Source: Candidatus Kuenenia stuttgartensis
GTDB taxonomy: Bacteria > Planctomycetota > Planctomycetia > Isosphaerales > Isosphaeraceae
Direction of reading: 5' to 3'
Length of the DNA stretch: 5,370 nucleotides
Assembly (NCBI GenBank): GCA_945874095.1
Contig: CAMCFM010000343.1
Coordinates: 1 to 5,370 of the forward strand
A program made the translations under genes and the position numbers. Each line of letters begins with the position of its first letter. Positions within the stretch are counted from its first letter, which is position 1. This document shows positions 1-5,370 of the stretch, piece by piece. The notes under the pieces were generated by a model that saw only the letters and a list, made by a program, of their open reading frames with translations, did not search any database and was not told the DNA's origin.

Positions 1-270
1 CGGTTTGGGAGCCACAGGGGCGATTTATCGACGGATTTGACGCGTCTGGAAAATGCGATTGATGCCCAGTGGTGGAGAGTTTCTTCGAATCAGAGGGTGA
101 GTCAGCATAGAGCTGAGATTGAGCGGCTGGCTGGTCGGATCCGGACTCAGGGCGGGCCACGGCTGGACCCTTTGGACGACTTGCCGGTTGAGAAAAAAAC
201 CGCTCGAAAACAAGCGTCTCGTGGTAGAGACTCGACAACTCGGATTGGTTTATCGGCGGTATCCCGGTAA
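1..270 (+). CDS. 3' end of an unidentified hydrophilic protein (5' end outside window)
   Basis: Frame 1 is open from the first base to a TAA at 268-270, giving about 89 residues of a protein that begins upstream. I do not recognise the family. Visible residues 15-52 are rich in Glu, Arg, Gln and spaced Leu/Ile/Val (LENAIDAQWW, then QHRAEIERLAGRI), compatible with an amphipathic helix or short coiled coil. From about residue 53 the chain becomes Pro/Asp-rich and then strongly basic (VEKKTARKQASRGRD), like a disordered tail. There is no hydrophobic stretch long enough for a membrane helix. The first possible internal start is a TTG at 37, but nothing suggests that it is used. The next gene starts 62 bases downstream. 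The main doubt is that 89 open codons could be chance; the ordered helix-then-basic-tail composition argues for a real C-terminus. Confidence 0.55.
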   Translation, partial: RFGSHRGDLSTDLTRLENAIDAQWWRVSSNQRVSQHRAEIERLAGRIRTQGGPRLDPLDDLPVEKKTARKQASRGRDSTTRIGLSAVSR

Positions 271-332
271 GATACGTAGGAGATGGCTGGCAATAGCCTG
301 ATTCCAAGACAGGTGTCTCGTAAAAAGAGAGA

Positions 333-893
333 ATGAGCGGCCTGATGATTCATCCCTGGCACGATGTGACCCCCGGCGAGGGTCTTCCCAGCAAGTTTAA
401 TGCGGTGATCGAGATCCCCATGGGTTCCTCGGTCAAATACGAGCTTGATAAGCAGACGGGACTGATCAAGCTTGATCGAATCCTCTATTCCGCCGTTTAT
501 TATCCGGCCAATTACGGATTTATTCCGCAGACATACGCCGATGACGACGATCCATTGGACGTCATGGTTCTGTGTCAGGAAGCCGTTGCCCCGCTTACAC
601 TTGTGCAGGCCCGGGTGATCGGTTTGATGACCATGATCGACATGGGCAAGAAGGACCACAAGATTCTTGCCGTGGCGGTGGACGACCCTGAATTCAACTC
701 GTTCAAAGATGCTCGCGAACTCCCTCCGCACCGGCTTTCGATGCTCCGCCGATTCTTCGAGGATTACAAGATTCTTGAAGGTAAGTCTGTGGCTGTAGAG
801 GAGATCCAATCTGCCGACACCGCCATTCCGATCATTCAGGATGCTCTGGAACGCTACACGATTCTGAGGCGCAAGGGGGGGTTCCACCATTAA
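333..893 (+). CDS. ppa: Inorganic pyrophosphatase, family I (soluble)
   Basis: This cytoplasmic enzyme hydrolyses pyrophosphate to two phosphates with Mg2+, pulling nucleotidyl-transfer reactions forward. At 186 residues it is close to the bacterial family norm of about 175. By manual alignment to the E. coli enzyme, all main active-site residues are present: Glu27, Lys35, Glu37, Arg49, Tyr61 (in NYGF), Asp71/Asp73/Asp76 in the metal-binding signature DDDPLDV, then Asp103, Asp108 and Lys110 in DMGKKDHKILAV, and Tyr145-Lys146 in FFEDYKILE. The ATG at 333 follows a purine-rich AAAAAGAGAGA stretch (322-331) that sits rather close. A second in-frame ATG at 345 (Met5, MIHPWHDV) is a reasonable alternative start. 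It is the first gene of a tight cluster; the next begins 4 bases after its TAA. Identity is secure; only the exact start is open. Confidence 0.96.
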   Translation: MSGLMIHPWHDVTPGEGLPSKFNAVIEIPMGSSVKYELDKQTGLIKLDRILYSAVYYPANYGFIPQTYADDDDPLDVMVLCQEAVAPLTLVQARVIGLMTMIDMGKKDHKILAVAVDDPEFNSFKDARELPPHRLSMLRRFFEDYKILEGKSVAVEEIQSADTAIPIIQDALERYTILRRKGGFHH

Positions 894-897
894 TTCC

Positions 898-1830
898 ATG
901 AAAGCGGCCGTAGTCGGGGCCTCAGGCCAGATTGGCGGATGGCTTGTCCATTACCTCCGGCAGAAGGGTTTTTCTGTCGTAGGTTCATATGCCAACGTCG
1001 CTTACAGTGGCTTGGAATATCTTGATACGGCCGATCATGAGGCCGCCCGTGATTGGATTGGGAAGCATAAACCTTCTCTGATTTTCTATCCGGCCGGCTG
1101 GACTTGGGTGGATGGTTGCGAGAACGACCCGAAACGGGCCAGAACTGCGAATCTGGAAGATCCACTGAACGTGGCTCTGGCAGGTCTGGAGCATCAGGCC
1201 CGGTTTATTTACTACTCGACTGACTATATTTTTGATGGGACGGATGGCCCGAATCGCGAGACGGATCTGGCGAAACCGTTGTCGGTTTATGGGCAGGTGA
1301 AGCTCGACGCTGAAGTGCAAATTTCAGAGGCACTTGGTGATCAATTCTTGTGCTTGCGTACGGCATGGGTTCAGGGACCGGAGCGTCAGGGCAAGAATTT
1401 TACATATCAGGTTTGGCGTAACCTGAGTCAGGGCAAGACGATGGTTTGTCCATCAGATCAAGCCTCGAACCCGACTTATGGGCCTGATCTGGCCAAGGTT
1501 TCGGTGGATCTGGCACTGGCGGGCGAGCAGGGGATCTGGAATGTGGCAGGGCCTGATCTTTGGGCACGCGATGAGCTGGGCCGGCAGATTGCGAGCCATT
1601 TTGGGTTTGATCCAAGCCTGATTATTGGCAAAAAAACAGCCGAGTTGAATCAGCCTGCGGCCCGTCCACTTCAGGGCGGTTTGGATACCACAAAGCTCGA
1701 AGCAAATTACCCGAAATCTTTACGCCCGCTTCATGATTGGCTGACAGATTTTGTGGTTCAATGTGACGAATCGCGAAATTCTGGGACGGATTTGCCTATC
1801 ACCCATCCCGATGCGTTGTCAGGAAAGTGA
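898..1830 (+). CDS. RmlD-like sugar-nucleotide reductase (extended SDR, dTDP-4-dehydrorhamnose reductase family)
   Basis: This is an NAD(P)-dependent reductase of the RmlD type, the family that reduces dTDP-4-keto-rhamnose in the last step of dTDP-rhamnose synthesis; the true substrate here is not shown. The 310 residues carry the Rossmann motif GASGQIG (7-13), STDYIFDG (107-114) with the catalytic Thr108, and the YxxxK pair Tyr131/Lys135 (YGQVK). RTAWVQG (154-160), NPTYGPDLA (191-199), WNVAG (214-218) and the C-terminal RPLQGGLDTTKL (256-267) also follow family pattern. The usual Asn-Ala-Ala before xVDxxE is replaced by YPAGWTWVDGCE (64-75). Residues about 285-310 form a polar tail past the family core. 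The ATG at 898 is fixed by the N-terminal Rossmann strand. Only a distant AAGGGGGGG (873-881) precedes it, so translation may be coupled to ppa, which ends 4 bases earlier. No rmlA, rmlB or rmlC lies in the window, so rfbD/rmlD is not assigned. Confidence 0.87.
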   Translation: MKAAVVGASGQIGGWLVHYLRQKGFSVVGSYANVAYSGLEYLDTADHEAARDWIGKHKPSLIFYPAGWTWVDGCENDPKRARTANLEDPLNVALAGLEHQARFIYYSTDYIFDGTDGPNRETDLAKPLSVYGQVKLDAEVQISEALGDQFLCLRTAWVQGPERQGKNFTYQVWRNLSQGKTMVCPSDQASNPTYGPDLAKVSVDLALAGEQGIWNVAGPDLWARDELGRQIASHFGFDPSLIIGKKTAELNQPAARPLQGGLDTTKLEANYPKSLRPLHDWLTDFVVQCDESRNSGTDLPITHPDALSGK

Positions 1831-1833
1831 ATC

Positions 1834-2349
1834 ATGGATTCTCATAAAGGTCGGTCATCCGAAACGTCTTCTGTGTTTCCCGCTGAAAATCCAGTCCAAG
1901 TCCAGCTCAAGAAATTGCAGATCATTCGAGGGGCGATTATTGCAGGTCCATTGGCTTTTATGGCGATTGCCCTGGGGATCAATCAGGGTGATTTGGTGAT
2001 CAAATTGGAGTTTTTGGAAATCCTCGCCATGGGCTTCGCGAGCTCGGCACTGGCGTCGTATTTCCTGATCGACAAATTCTATTGCATCAAAAATCTGGAT
2101 ACCATTCGGAGCCTTCCGGCAGAGGAAATGGATTCTGTTTTGGCGAAGGAATTGGTGACTCTGGGCATCATAAAATCCGCTATTCTGGAAGGGGCGACCA
2201 TTTTCGGGTTCCTTTTAATCATCATTGAGAAAAGCATGGTAGGGCTGATTGTAGGTGTTTTATTGATCATGGTCTCGATTGCGACATTCCCGACTTCCTC
2301 TCGATTCAATCAAATGCTGGTATCGCTCAAATTCAGGGTTGGGTTGTGA
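1834..2349 (+). CDS. Small four-helix membrane protein, function unknown
   Basis: No function can be assigned. The 171 residues begin with a polar, probably cytoplasmic N-terminus (1-27), followed by four hydrophobic helices at about 30-49, 59-79, 112-131 and 134-152. A charged loop (about 80-108) separates the two pairs. Helix 3 contains IIKSAILEGATIFGFL (112-127), a Glu-Gly inside an otherwise apolar segment. Helix 4 ends in ATFPTSSRFNQML (150-162). From memory, this LEGA...FPT arrangement resembles a hypothetical family frequent in planctomycetes; that is recall, not a database match. There is no signal peptide or cysteine motif. The start is well supported: AGGAAAG at 1821-1827 overlaps the end of the reductase gene and sits 6 bases before the ATG, and the stop-to-start gap is 3 bases, so coupled translation is likely. 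Confidence 0.82.
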   Translation: MDSHKGRSSETSSVFPAENPVQVQLKKLQIIRGAIIAGPLAFMAIALGINQGDLVIKLEFLEILAMGFASSALASYFLIDKFYCIKNLDTIRSLPAEEMDSVLAKELVTLGIIKSAILEGATIFGFLLIIIEKSMVGLIVGVLLIMVSIATFPTSSRFNQMLVSLKFRVGL

Positions 2350-2404
2350 ATCCAACAATTGGCCTGAAAATTGCTTGTAAATCTTCAGAAAGGTTCGCCT
2401 TCAC

Positions 2405-2641
2405 GTGACAGAGATCCCGATTCGGCCTGGTACGATCACGCTTCTGCAAGTCTTGAAACTCGCCGGTGTTGCGGAACATGGTGGAGATGCTCAGGGGCTT
2501 GTGACGGGTGGTCATGTGAAGATCAATGGGCAGCTTGAGATCCGCAAGCGGCGTCAATTGACATCGGGCGATGAAATACAAATCAGAGCACCTGGCTTGC
2601 GCGTGCATTTAAAGCTGGTGGATCAAGACGAGTTCGAATGA
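2405..2641 (+). CDS. S4-domain RNA-binding protein, YbcJ-like
   Basis: This 78-residue basic protein is almost entirely one S4 fold, the small alpha-L module that binds structured RNA in ribosomal protein S4, pseudouridine synthases and small stand-alone proteins. The stretch from about residue 11 to 60 has the family outline: ITLLQVLKLAGVAEHGGDA, then LVTGGHVKINGQLEIRKRRQL and a TSGDEIQI end. It closely resembles E. coli YbcJ in the LKLAG, GGxA, VKxxG and TRKR/IRKR positions. The start is a GTG at 2405 with AGAAAGG (2387-2393) 11 bases upstream. The same frame has a TAA at 2378-2380 and no ATG between it and the GTG, so GTG is the only standard start. It lies 55 bases after the membrane gene and 65 before the phosphofructokinase. 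Its RNA target is unknown; a link to the ribosome or rRNA is inference from the family. Confidence 0.87.
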   Translation: MTEIPIRPGTITLLQVLKLAGVAEHGGDAQGLVTGGHVKINGQLEIRKRRQLTSGDEIQIRAPGLRVHLKLVDQDEFE

Positions 2642-2646
2642 AGCCT

Positions 2647-2674
2647 CTGAATGTCATTAAAACATCAAGATAAT
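2647..2674 (+). promoter_or_regulatory. Possible sigma70-type promoter for the phosphofructokinase gene
   Basis: GATAAT (2669-2674) matches the -10 consensus at five of six positions. A poor -35, CTGAAT (2647-2652), lies 16 bases upstream. Transcription would start near 2681 and leave a leader of about 26 bases before the ATG at 2707. The -35 is weak, and this gap is the only sizeable one before pfkA, so it is offered as a candidate only. Confidence 0.25.
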
Positions 2675-2706
2675 GGCCGTAAAACCGGTCTATGAAGTGA
2701 ATCAAA

Positions 2707-4086
2707 ATGAAACGAATTGCTGTGCTGACTGCTGGCGGTGATACACCAGCCCTTAATGCAACTATTTCGGGCGTGGTGGCCCGGGCCAATCAATTACGGG
2801 TGGAAGTGATTGGGATTATCAAAGGGTTTAATGGTCTATTGAATCCCGAAGTGCCACACGTGCATTTAAATCCACTTTACGCGACAATTCCCGAGCTTGA
2901 TCCAACTCTGGGCGGAACAATTCTGGGCGCTTCGCGCGATTATATCAGCAGCGACGACAAAGAGACCACGGCTTTGGCGGCATCGAGGCTGGCGAAATTG
3001 AAGGTTGACGGCCTTGTCTGTATTGGTGGAGACGGCACATTAAATGGGATGCAGGCGCTGGCGGATTTGATACCTGTGGTGCTGGCTCCTAAAACGATTG
3101 ATAATGACCTGGGCCTGAATTATCTGGATGAGCAGGATGAGTGGATTCGCGATCCAGATACAACGCATAAAAAAGGCTATCAATATCGGATGAGAGCAGG
3201 CCGGGAATTTACCATTGATGAAATGGTGAATTATGTCACACCTGGTTTTGCGACAGCGGTTTACGTTTCTGCGTCAAACGTTCAGAGGATTCGGACGACT
3301 GCCGAAAGTCACCGCCGGATTGCGATTATTGAAGTCATGGGTCGCGATTGCGGGATGATTGCATTAGGGGCTTCTTATGGCCAGCCGGATATGATTCTGG
3401 TGCCGGAATCGCCGGTGGATCCAGAGCCTTTGGTGAATAAGCTGGTGAGCCTGCTGGACTATCAAAAACATGCTGTGATAGTCGTCTCCGAAGGAATTGT
3501 GGATAAAGACGGCCTACCTTATGGCTCGGTTTCTGCCAGTCAGGATCCTTCTGGCAATTTGCAGTATTCGGGAGCGGCTGAAGCGATTAAACGCCTGTTT
3601 GTGAAGGAGCTTGGCAATGAATTCTTCACACGAAAACGGCGTAATGAATCGGCTGACGCGGCCATTTTCATTCGAAAAATCGGTCACACGCAGCGTGGTG
3701 GTCGGCCCATCAGTTTCGACCGATATTACGCCCAGCAATTGGGTGGAAAAGCCGTCGATCTGCTGATGGATGGCCAGCATAATGTGGTGGCCACATTGCA
3801 ATATCGCGATAAAGGGTTTTATCTCGACAGTTGCACAGCGAATTCTTTGAGAGATCGCTGGGGAATTATTCATGCACGGCCTTTATCCAAGAAATTCTAC
3901 GATCCCAAGCGGTTCAAGCCTTCTTCTCTGGGTGTGGAATACTTGCACTCGATCTTCCATAATGCATTGTCGGAAGGTGATGTTGAGTCGGGCAGGAGCT
4001 TGTTTGATAGTGCCCACCTGCACAGGCCGTTCCATTCCGTGAATGTGGATATCAATAAAAGAATTCATCGACTCCCAGTGGAATGA
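2707..4086 (+). CDS. pfkA: 6-phosphofructokinase (PfkA family, ATP- versus PPi-dependence uncertain)
   Basis: This cytoplasmic enzyme phosphorylates fructose 6-phosphate at C1, the committed glycolytic step. Motifs in order: GGDTPALN (10-17), GGDGT (107-111), PKTIDND (128-134) with catalytic Asp132, Arg204, MGRDCG (211-216), PE (233-234) and GHTQRGGRP (326-334). By manual alignment to E. coli PfkA, Gly110 matches Gly104, the ATP-type residue. Lys129 replaces Gly124 and is the residue usual in PPi-type enzymes. Such a mix is known in some ATP-using enzymes (trypanosomatid type), so I favour ATP weakly. About 37 extra residues (roughly 137-175, charged) separate TIDND from TPGFATAV. Some 60 extra residues follow the usual C-terminus, giving 459 residues against 320. 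E. coli Arg243 aligns with Phe321, with Arg323 close by. The ATG at 2707 has only a weak AAGTGA (2695-2700) before it, but the GGD motif at residue 10 fixes the start. Confidence 0.94.
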   Translation: MKRIAVLTAGGDTPALNATISGVVARANQLRVEVIGIIKGFNGLLNPEVPHVHLNPLYATIPELDPTLGGTILGASRDYISSDDKETTALAASRLAKLKVDGLVCIGGDGTLNGMQALADLIPVVLAPKTIDNDLGLNYLDEQDEWIRDPDTTHKKGYQYRMRAGREFTIDEMVNYVTPGFATAVYVSASNVQRIRTTAESHRRIAIIEVMGRDCGMIALGASYGQPDMILVPESPVDPEPLVNKLVSLLDYQKHAVIVVSEGIVDKDGLPYGSVSASQDPSGNLQYSGAAEAIKRLFVKELGNEFFTRKRRNESADAAIFIRKIGHTQRGGRPISFDRYYAQQLGGKAVDLLMDGQHNVVATLQYRDKGFYLDSCTANSLRDRWGIIHARPLSKKFYDPKRFKPSSLGVEYLHSIFHNALSEGDVESGRSLFDSAHLHRPFHSVNVDINKRIHRLPVE

Positions 4087-4113
4087 TGGCGGCTGAAACG
4101 CATTGAAATAAGG

Positions 4114-4153
4114 AATGGCGGATGGATCCTGAGTGGGATTCATTCGCCATTTT
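4114..4153. terminator. Hairpin between convergent genes, probable bidirectional terminator
   Basis: The arms 4114-4129 and 4136-4151 pair along 16 bases, with two G-U wobbles when read on the plus strand, around the 6-base loop TGAGTG. The plus-strand RNA continues UUUUCGUUC, a short U-tract. The minus-strand RNA continues CCUUAUUUC, also moderately U-rich. It lies 27 bases past the phosphofructokinase stop. Its right arm contains the TGA and last three codons of the minus-strand membrane gene, so one structure could end both transcripts. The U-tracts are short, so termination efficiency cannot be judged. Confidence 0.6.
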
Positions 4154-5370
4154 CGTTCGACTCAAATCCCTCTGAAATGGACGCTGTGATCAGCGATTGC
4201 TCGCCCAGTTCGATCAGTCCTGAGAGTGTTATCAGGCCTGTGAAGAGGGTGGCGAAGTGGCAGTAGGAGTCAGCGGCCATGAAGACCCAGGGTTCGACGG
4301 GGTGTGATAAAACCATTGTGGTAATCAGTGATGAGCTGATCACATTCATCAGCCCGAAAAATACAACCATCAGAAATATCGATGCCCCGTGGTTTCGGTA
4401 CATGCTTAATGTAACTTTAAAAAGCTGGCGGATGGAGCCTTGGGACCACGCCAATGAGCCGGCCATGACGATGCATGGAAATGCAATCACTTGGAGGTCG
4501 AGGATTCCCCAGCTCAGGCCCCAGATGACATAATTGAGAATTGAAGTCGAGGCTGAGCCGGCTACGCTAATGTAATCGACCAATGAGTTCCAGACCAGCC
4601 AGAGCGAGTGTGCGAAATATCGGCCTGGAACGATCAGGAAATTGACGAGGAATATGGATGGCGTCAGGCTCACGACTTTTTCGAAGTCTGGAAACATTTG
4701 GTTGGAGTCAGAGAAGGCGGAATCGCGAATTTCCGTGACAACCCATGCCAATAGAAACGAGTCGAGGATGAGCATGATGGCGGGTTCGAGAACGACTTCG
4801 ATATGAGCGCCGGTGTTGAGCGGGAGGCCGTCTTCGCCGGATACTCCGATGACAGTTCGATAAACGATCCAGATACATCCGATGATCCAGAAGGCTTGTG
4901 TCCAGAAACTTGAGGATTTCATTAATGGAGACATGGACGACCGCGGCACCCACTGAAGGTTGCTTGTGTACTGAAATGAAAGAAAAATGGCTGCTGCCAC
5001 CAATGGCCAGCAATCGGCGAGATTGGAGAGGTCTCGGAGTGGTGTTAACGCCGCCAGAACACCTTGTTCCAAGCTGAATACAGGCAGGGTTTTGGTGCGG
5101 AGTGACATTTGGAGGTTGTCAGAGCCCGACGGGCTGTCGTATTGCAGCATCTGGCTCGTGGTCCATGAAACGAGCCACATTCCGCCCAGCACCACCGGCA
5201 CAATTGGCCGTGATCGAAGCCGCTTGAATGACAGATGGATCAGTTGGCGAACGGACGACCATTCCAGAAGCCCTGCAAGGAATCGTCGGGGCCCTTGAGC
5301 GATCAGGCTGATGAGGATCATCAACAAGAGGCCGAAAAGCCAGAATCGGGATTGAAAATCAGGGCTTGGA
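4140..5370 (-). CDS. Polytopic membrane protein, function unknown (5' end outside window)
   Basis: The frame is open from the right edge of the window (first whole codon at 5369) to a TGA at 4140-4142, giving 409 visible residues with no obvious start. The TTG at 5327 and ATG at 5321 fall inside the first hydrophobic helix and are unlikely true starts. I do not recognise the family. Numbered from the edge, hydrophobic helices lie at about 9-24, 55-71, 120-134, 157-175, 196-213, 234-249, 276-306 (one long or two), 328-354 and 370-388, so eight to nine segments. A basic loop (RQLIHLSFKRLRSR, about 41-54) comes before the second helix, and polar loops of about 45 and 20 residues follow helices 2 and 4. 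The C-terminus is short and acidic (SNENGE). No ATP-binding, protease or glycosyltransferase motif is visible. It converges on the phosphofructokinase gene with 53 bases between stop codons, so it belongs to a separate transcription unit. Confidence 0.8.
   Translation of the reverse strand, partial: PSPDFQSRFWLFGLLLMILISLIAQGPRRFLAGLLEWSSVRQLIHLSFKRLRSRPIVPVVLGGMWLVSWTTSQMLQYDSPSGSDNLQMSLRTKTLPVFSLEQGVLAALTPLRDLSNLADCWPLVAAAIFLSFQYTSNLQWVPRSSMSPLMKSSSFWTQAFWIIGCIWIVYRTVIGVSGEDGLPLNTGAHIEVVLEPAIMLILDSFLLAWVVTEIRDSAFSDSNQMFPDFEKVVSLTPSIFLVNFLIVPGRYFAHSLWLVWNSLVDYISVAGSASTSILNYVIWGLSWGILDLQVIAFPCIVMAGSLAWSQGSIRQLFKVTLSMYRNHGASIFLMVVFFGLMNVISSSLITTMVLSHPVEPWVFMAADSYCHFATLFTGLITLSGLIELGEQSLITASISEGFESNENGE

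Noticed and set aside
245..273. Possible promoter TTGGTT-17-TAAGAT before the pyrophosphatase gene
   Set aside because: It matches only 3 of 6 and 4 of 6 consensus bases and lies within the end of the upstream gene; too weak to annotate.
147..899. Long minus-strand open frame of 250 codons opposite the pyrophosphatase
   Set aside because: It lies antisense to a gene whose catalytic residues are all in place, and its translation shows no recognisable domain.
985..1615. Minus-strand open frames opposite the reductase (985-1320 and 1400-1615)
   Set aside because: Both are antisense to a well-supported SDR gene and have low-complexity, His/Arg/Pro-rich translations typical of shadows.
2352..2375. 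Small inverted repeats around CAATTG after the membrane gene
   Set aside because: Stems of only 4-6 bases with no U-tract; not convincing as a terminator.
1825..2704. Exact 10-base repeat AAGTGAATCA just before two start codons (1825-1834 and 2695-2704)
   Set aside because: One copy is explained by a ribosome binding site plus stop codon. Two copies of a 10-mer in 5 kb are weak evidence for a shared regulatory site.
4279..5298. Plus-strand open frames opposite the polytopic membrane protein (4279-4533 and 4987-5298)
   Set aside because: Antisense to a long continuous membrane-protein frame, with no domain or ribosome binding site of note.
5321..5327. TTG 5327 or ATG 5321 as the start of the minus-strand membrane protein
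   Set aside because: The frame stays open to the window edge and the preceding residues (FWLFGLLL) belong to the same hydrophobic helix, so the true start is upstream.

Overview
The window has the look of chromosomal DNA from a bacterium of moderate G+C content. I lean toward a planctomycete. The reasons are the form of the 6-phosphofructokinase (a long insertion after its catalytic loop and a GGDTPALN N-terminus) and a small four-helix membrane protein of a type I associate with that phylum. This placement rests on memory of those families and was not tested by a search. I see no phage, insertion sequence, CRISPR array, rRNA or tRNA.

Layout: (1) Bases 1-270 hold the 3' end of an unidentified plus-strand gene that starts before the window. 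(2) Bases 333-2349 hold three plus-strand genes packed with 3-4 base gaps: a family I soluble inorganic pyrophosphatase, an RmlD-like sugar-nucleotide reductase of the extended SDR superfamily, and a small four-helix membrane protein. They are very probably one transcript. (3) Bases 2405-2641 hold a GTG-started S4-like RNA-binding protein of the YbcJ type. (4) Bases 2707-4086 hold a 459-residue 6-phosphofructokinase, perhaps with its own weak promoter at about 2647-2674. (5) A 16-bp hairpin at 4114-4151 lies where this gene converges with a minus-strand gene. (6) Bases 4140-5370 hold the 3' part of a polytopic membrane protein that runs off the right edge.

How the genes may fit together: pyrophosphatase removes the PPi released by nucleotidyl transfer, including NDP-sugar synthesis, which would suit the sugar-nucleotide reductase next to it. 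The phosphofructokinase is the committed step of glycolysis. Its nucleotide site combines the Gly of ATP-dependent enzymes (GGDG) with the Lys of PPi-type sequences (PKTIDND), so its phosphoryl donor cannot be settled by motif alone. That makes the nearby pyrophosphatase of some interest.

Nothing here is plainly a new biological system. The best leads are the phosphofructokinase with its mixed donor signature and 37-residue insertion, the two orphan membrane proteins, and the convergent hairpin built into the end of a coding region.
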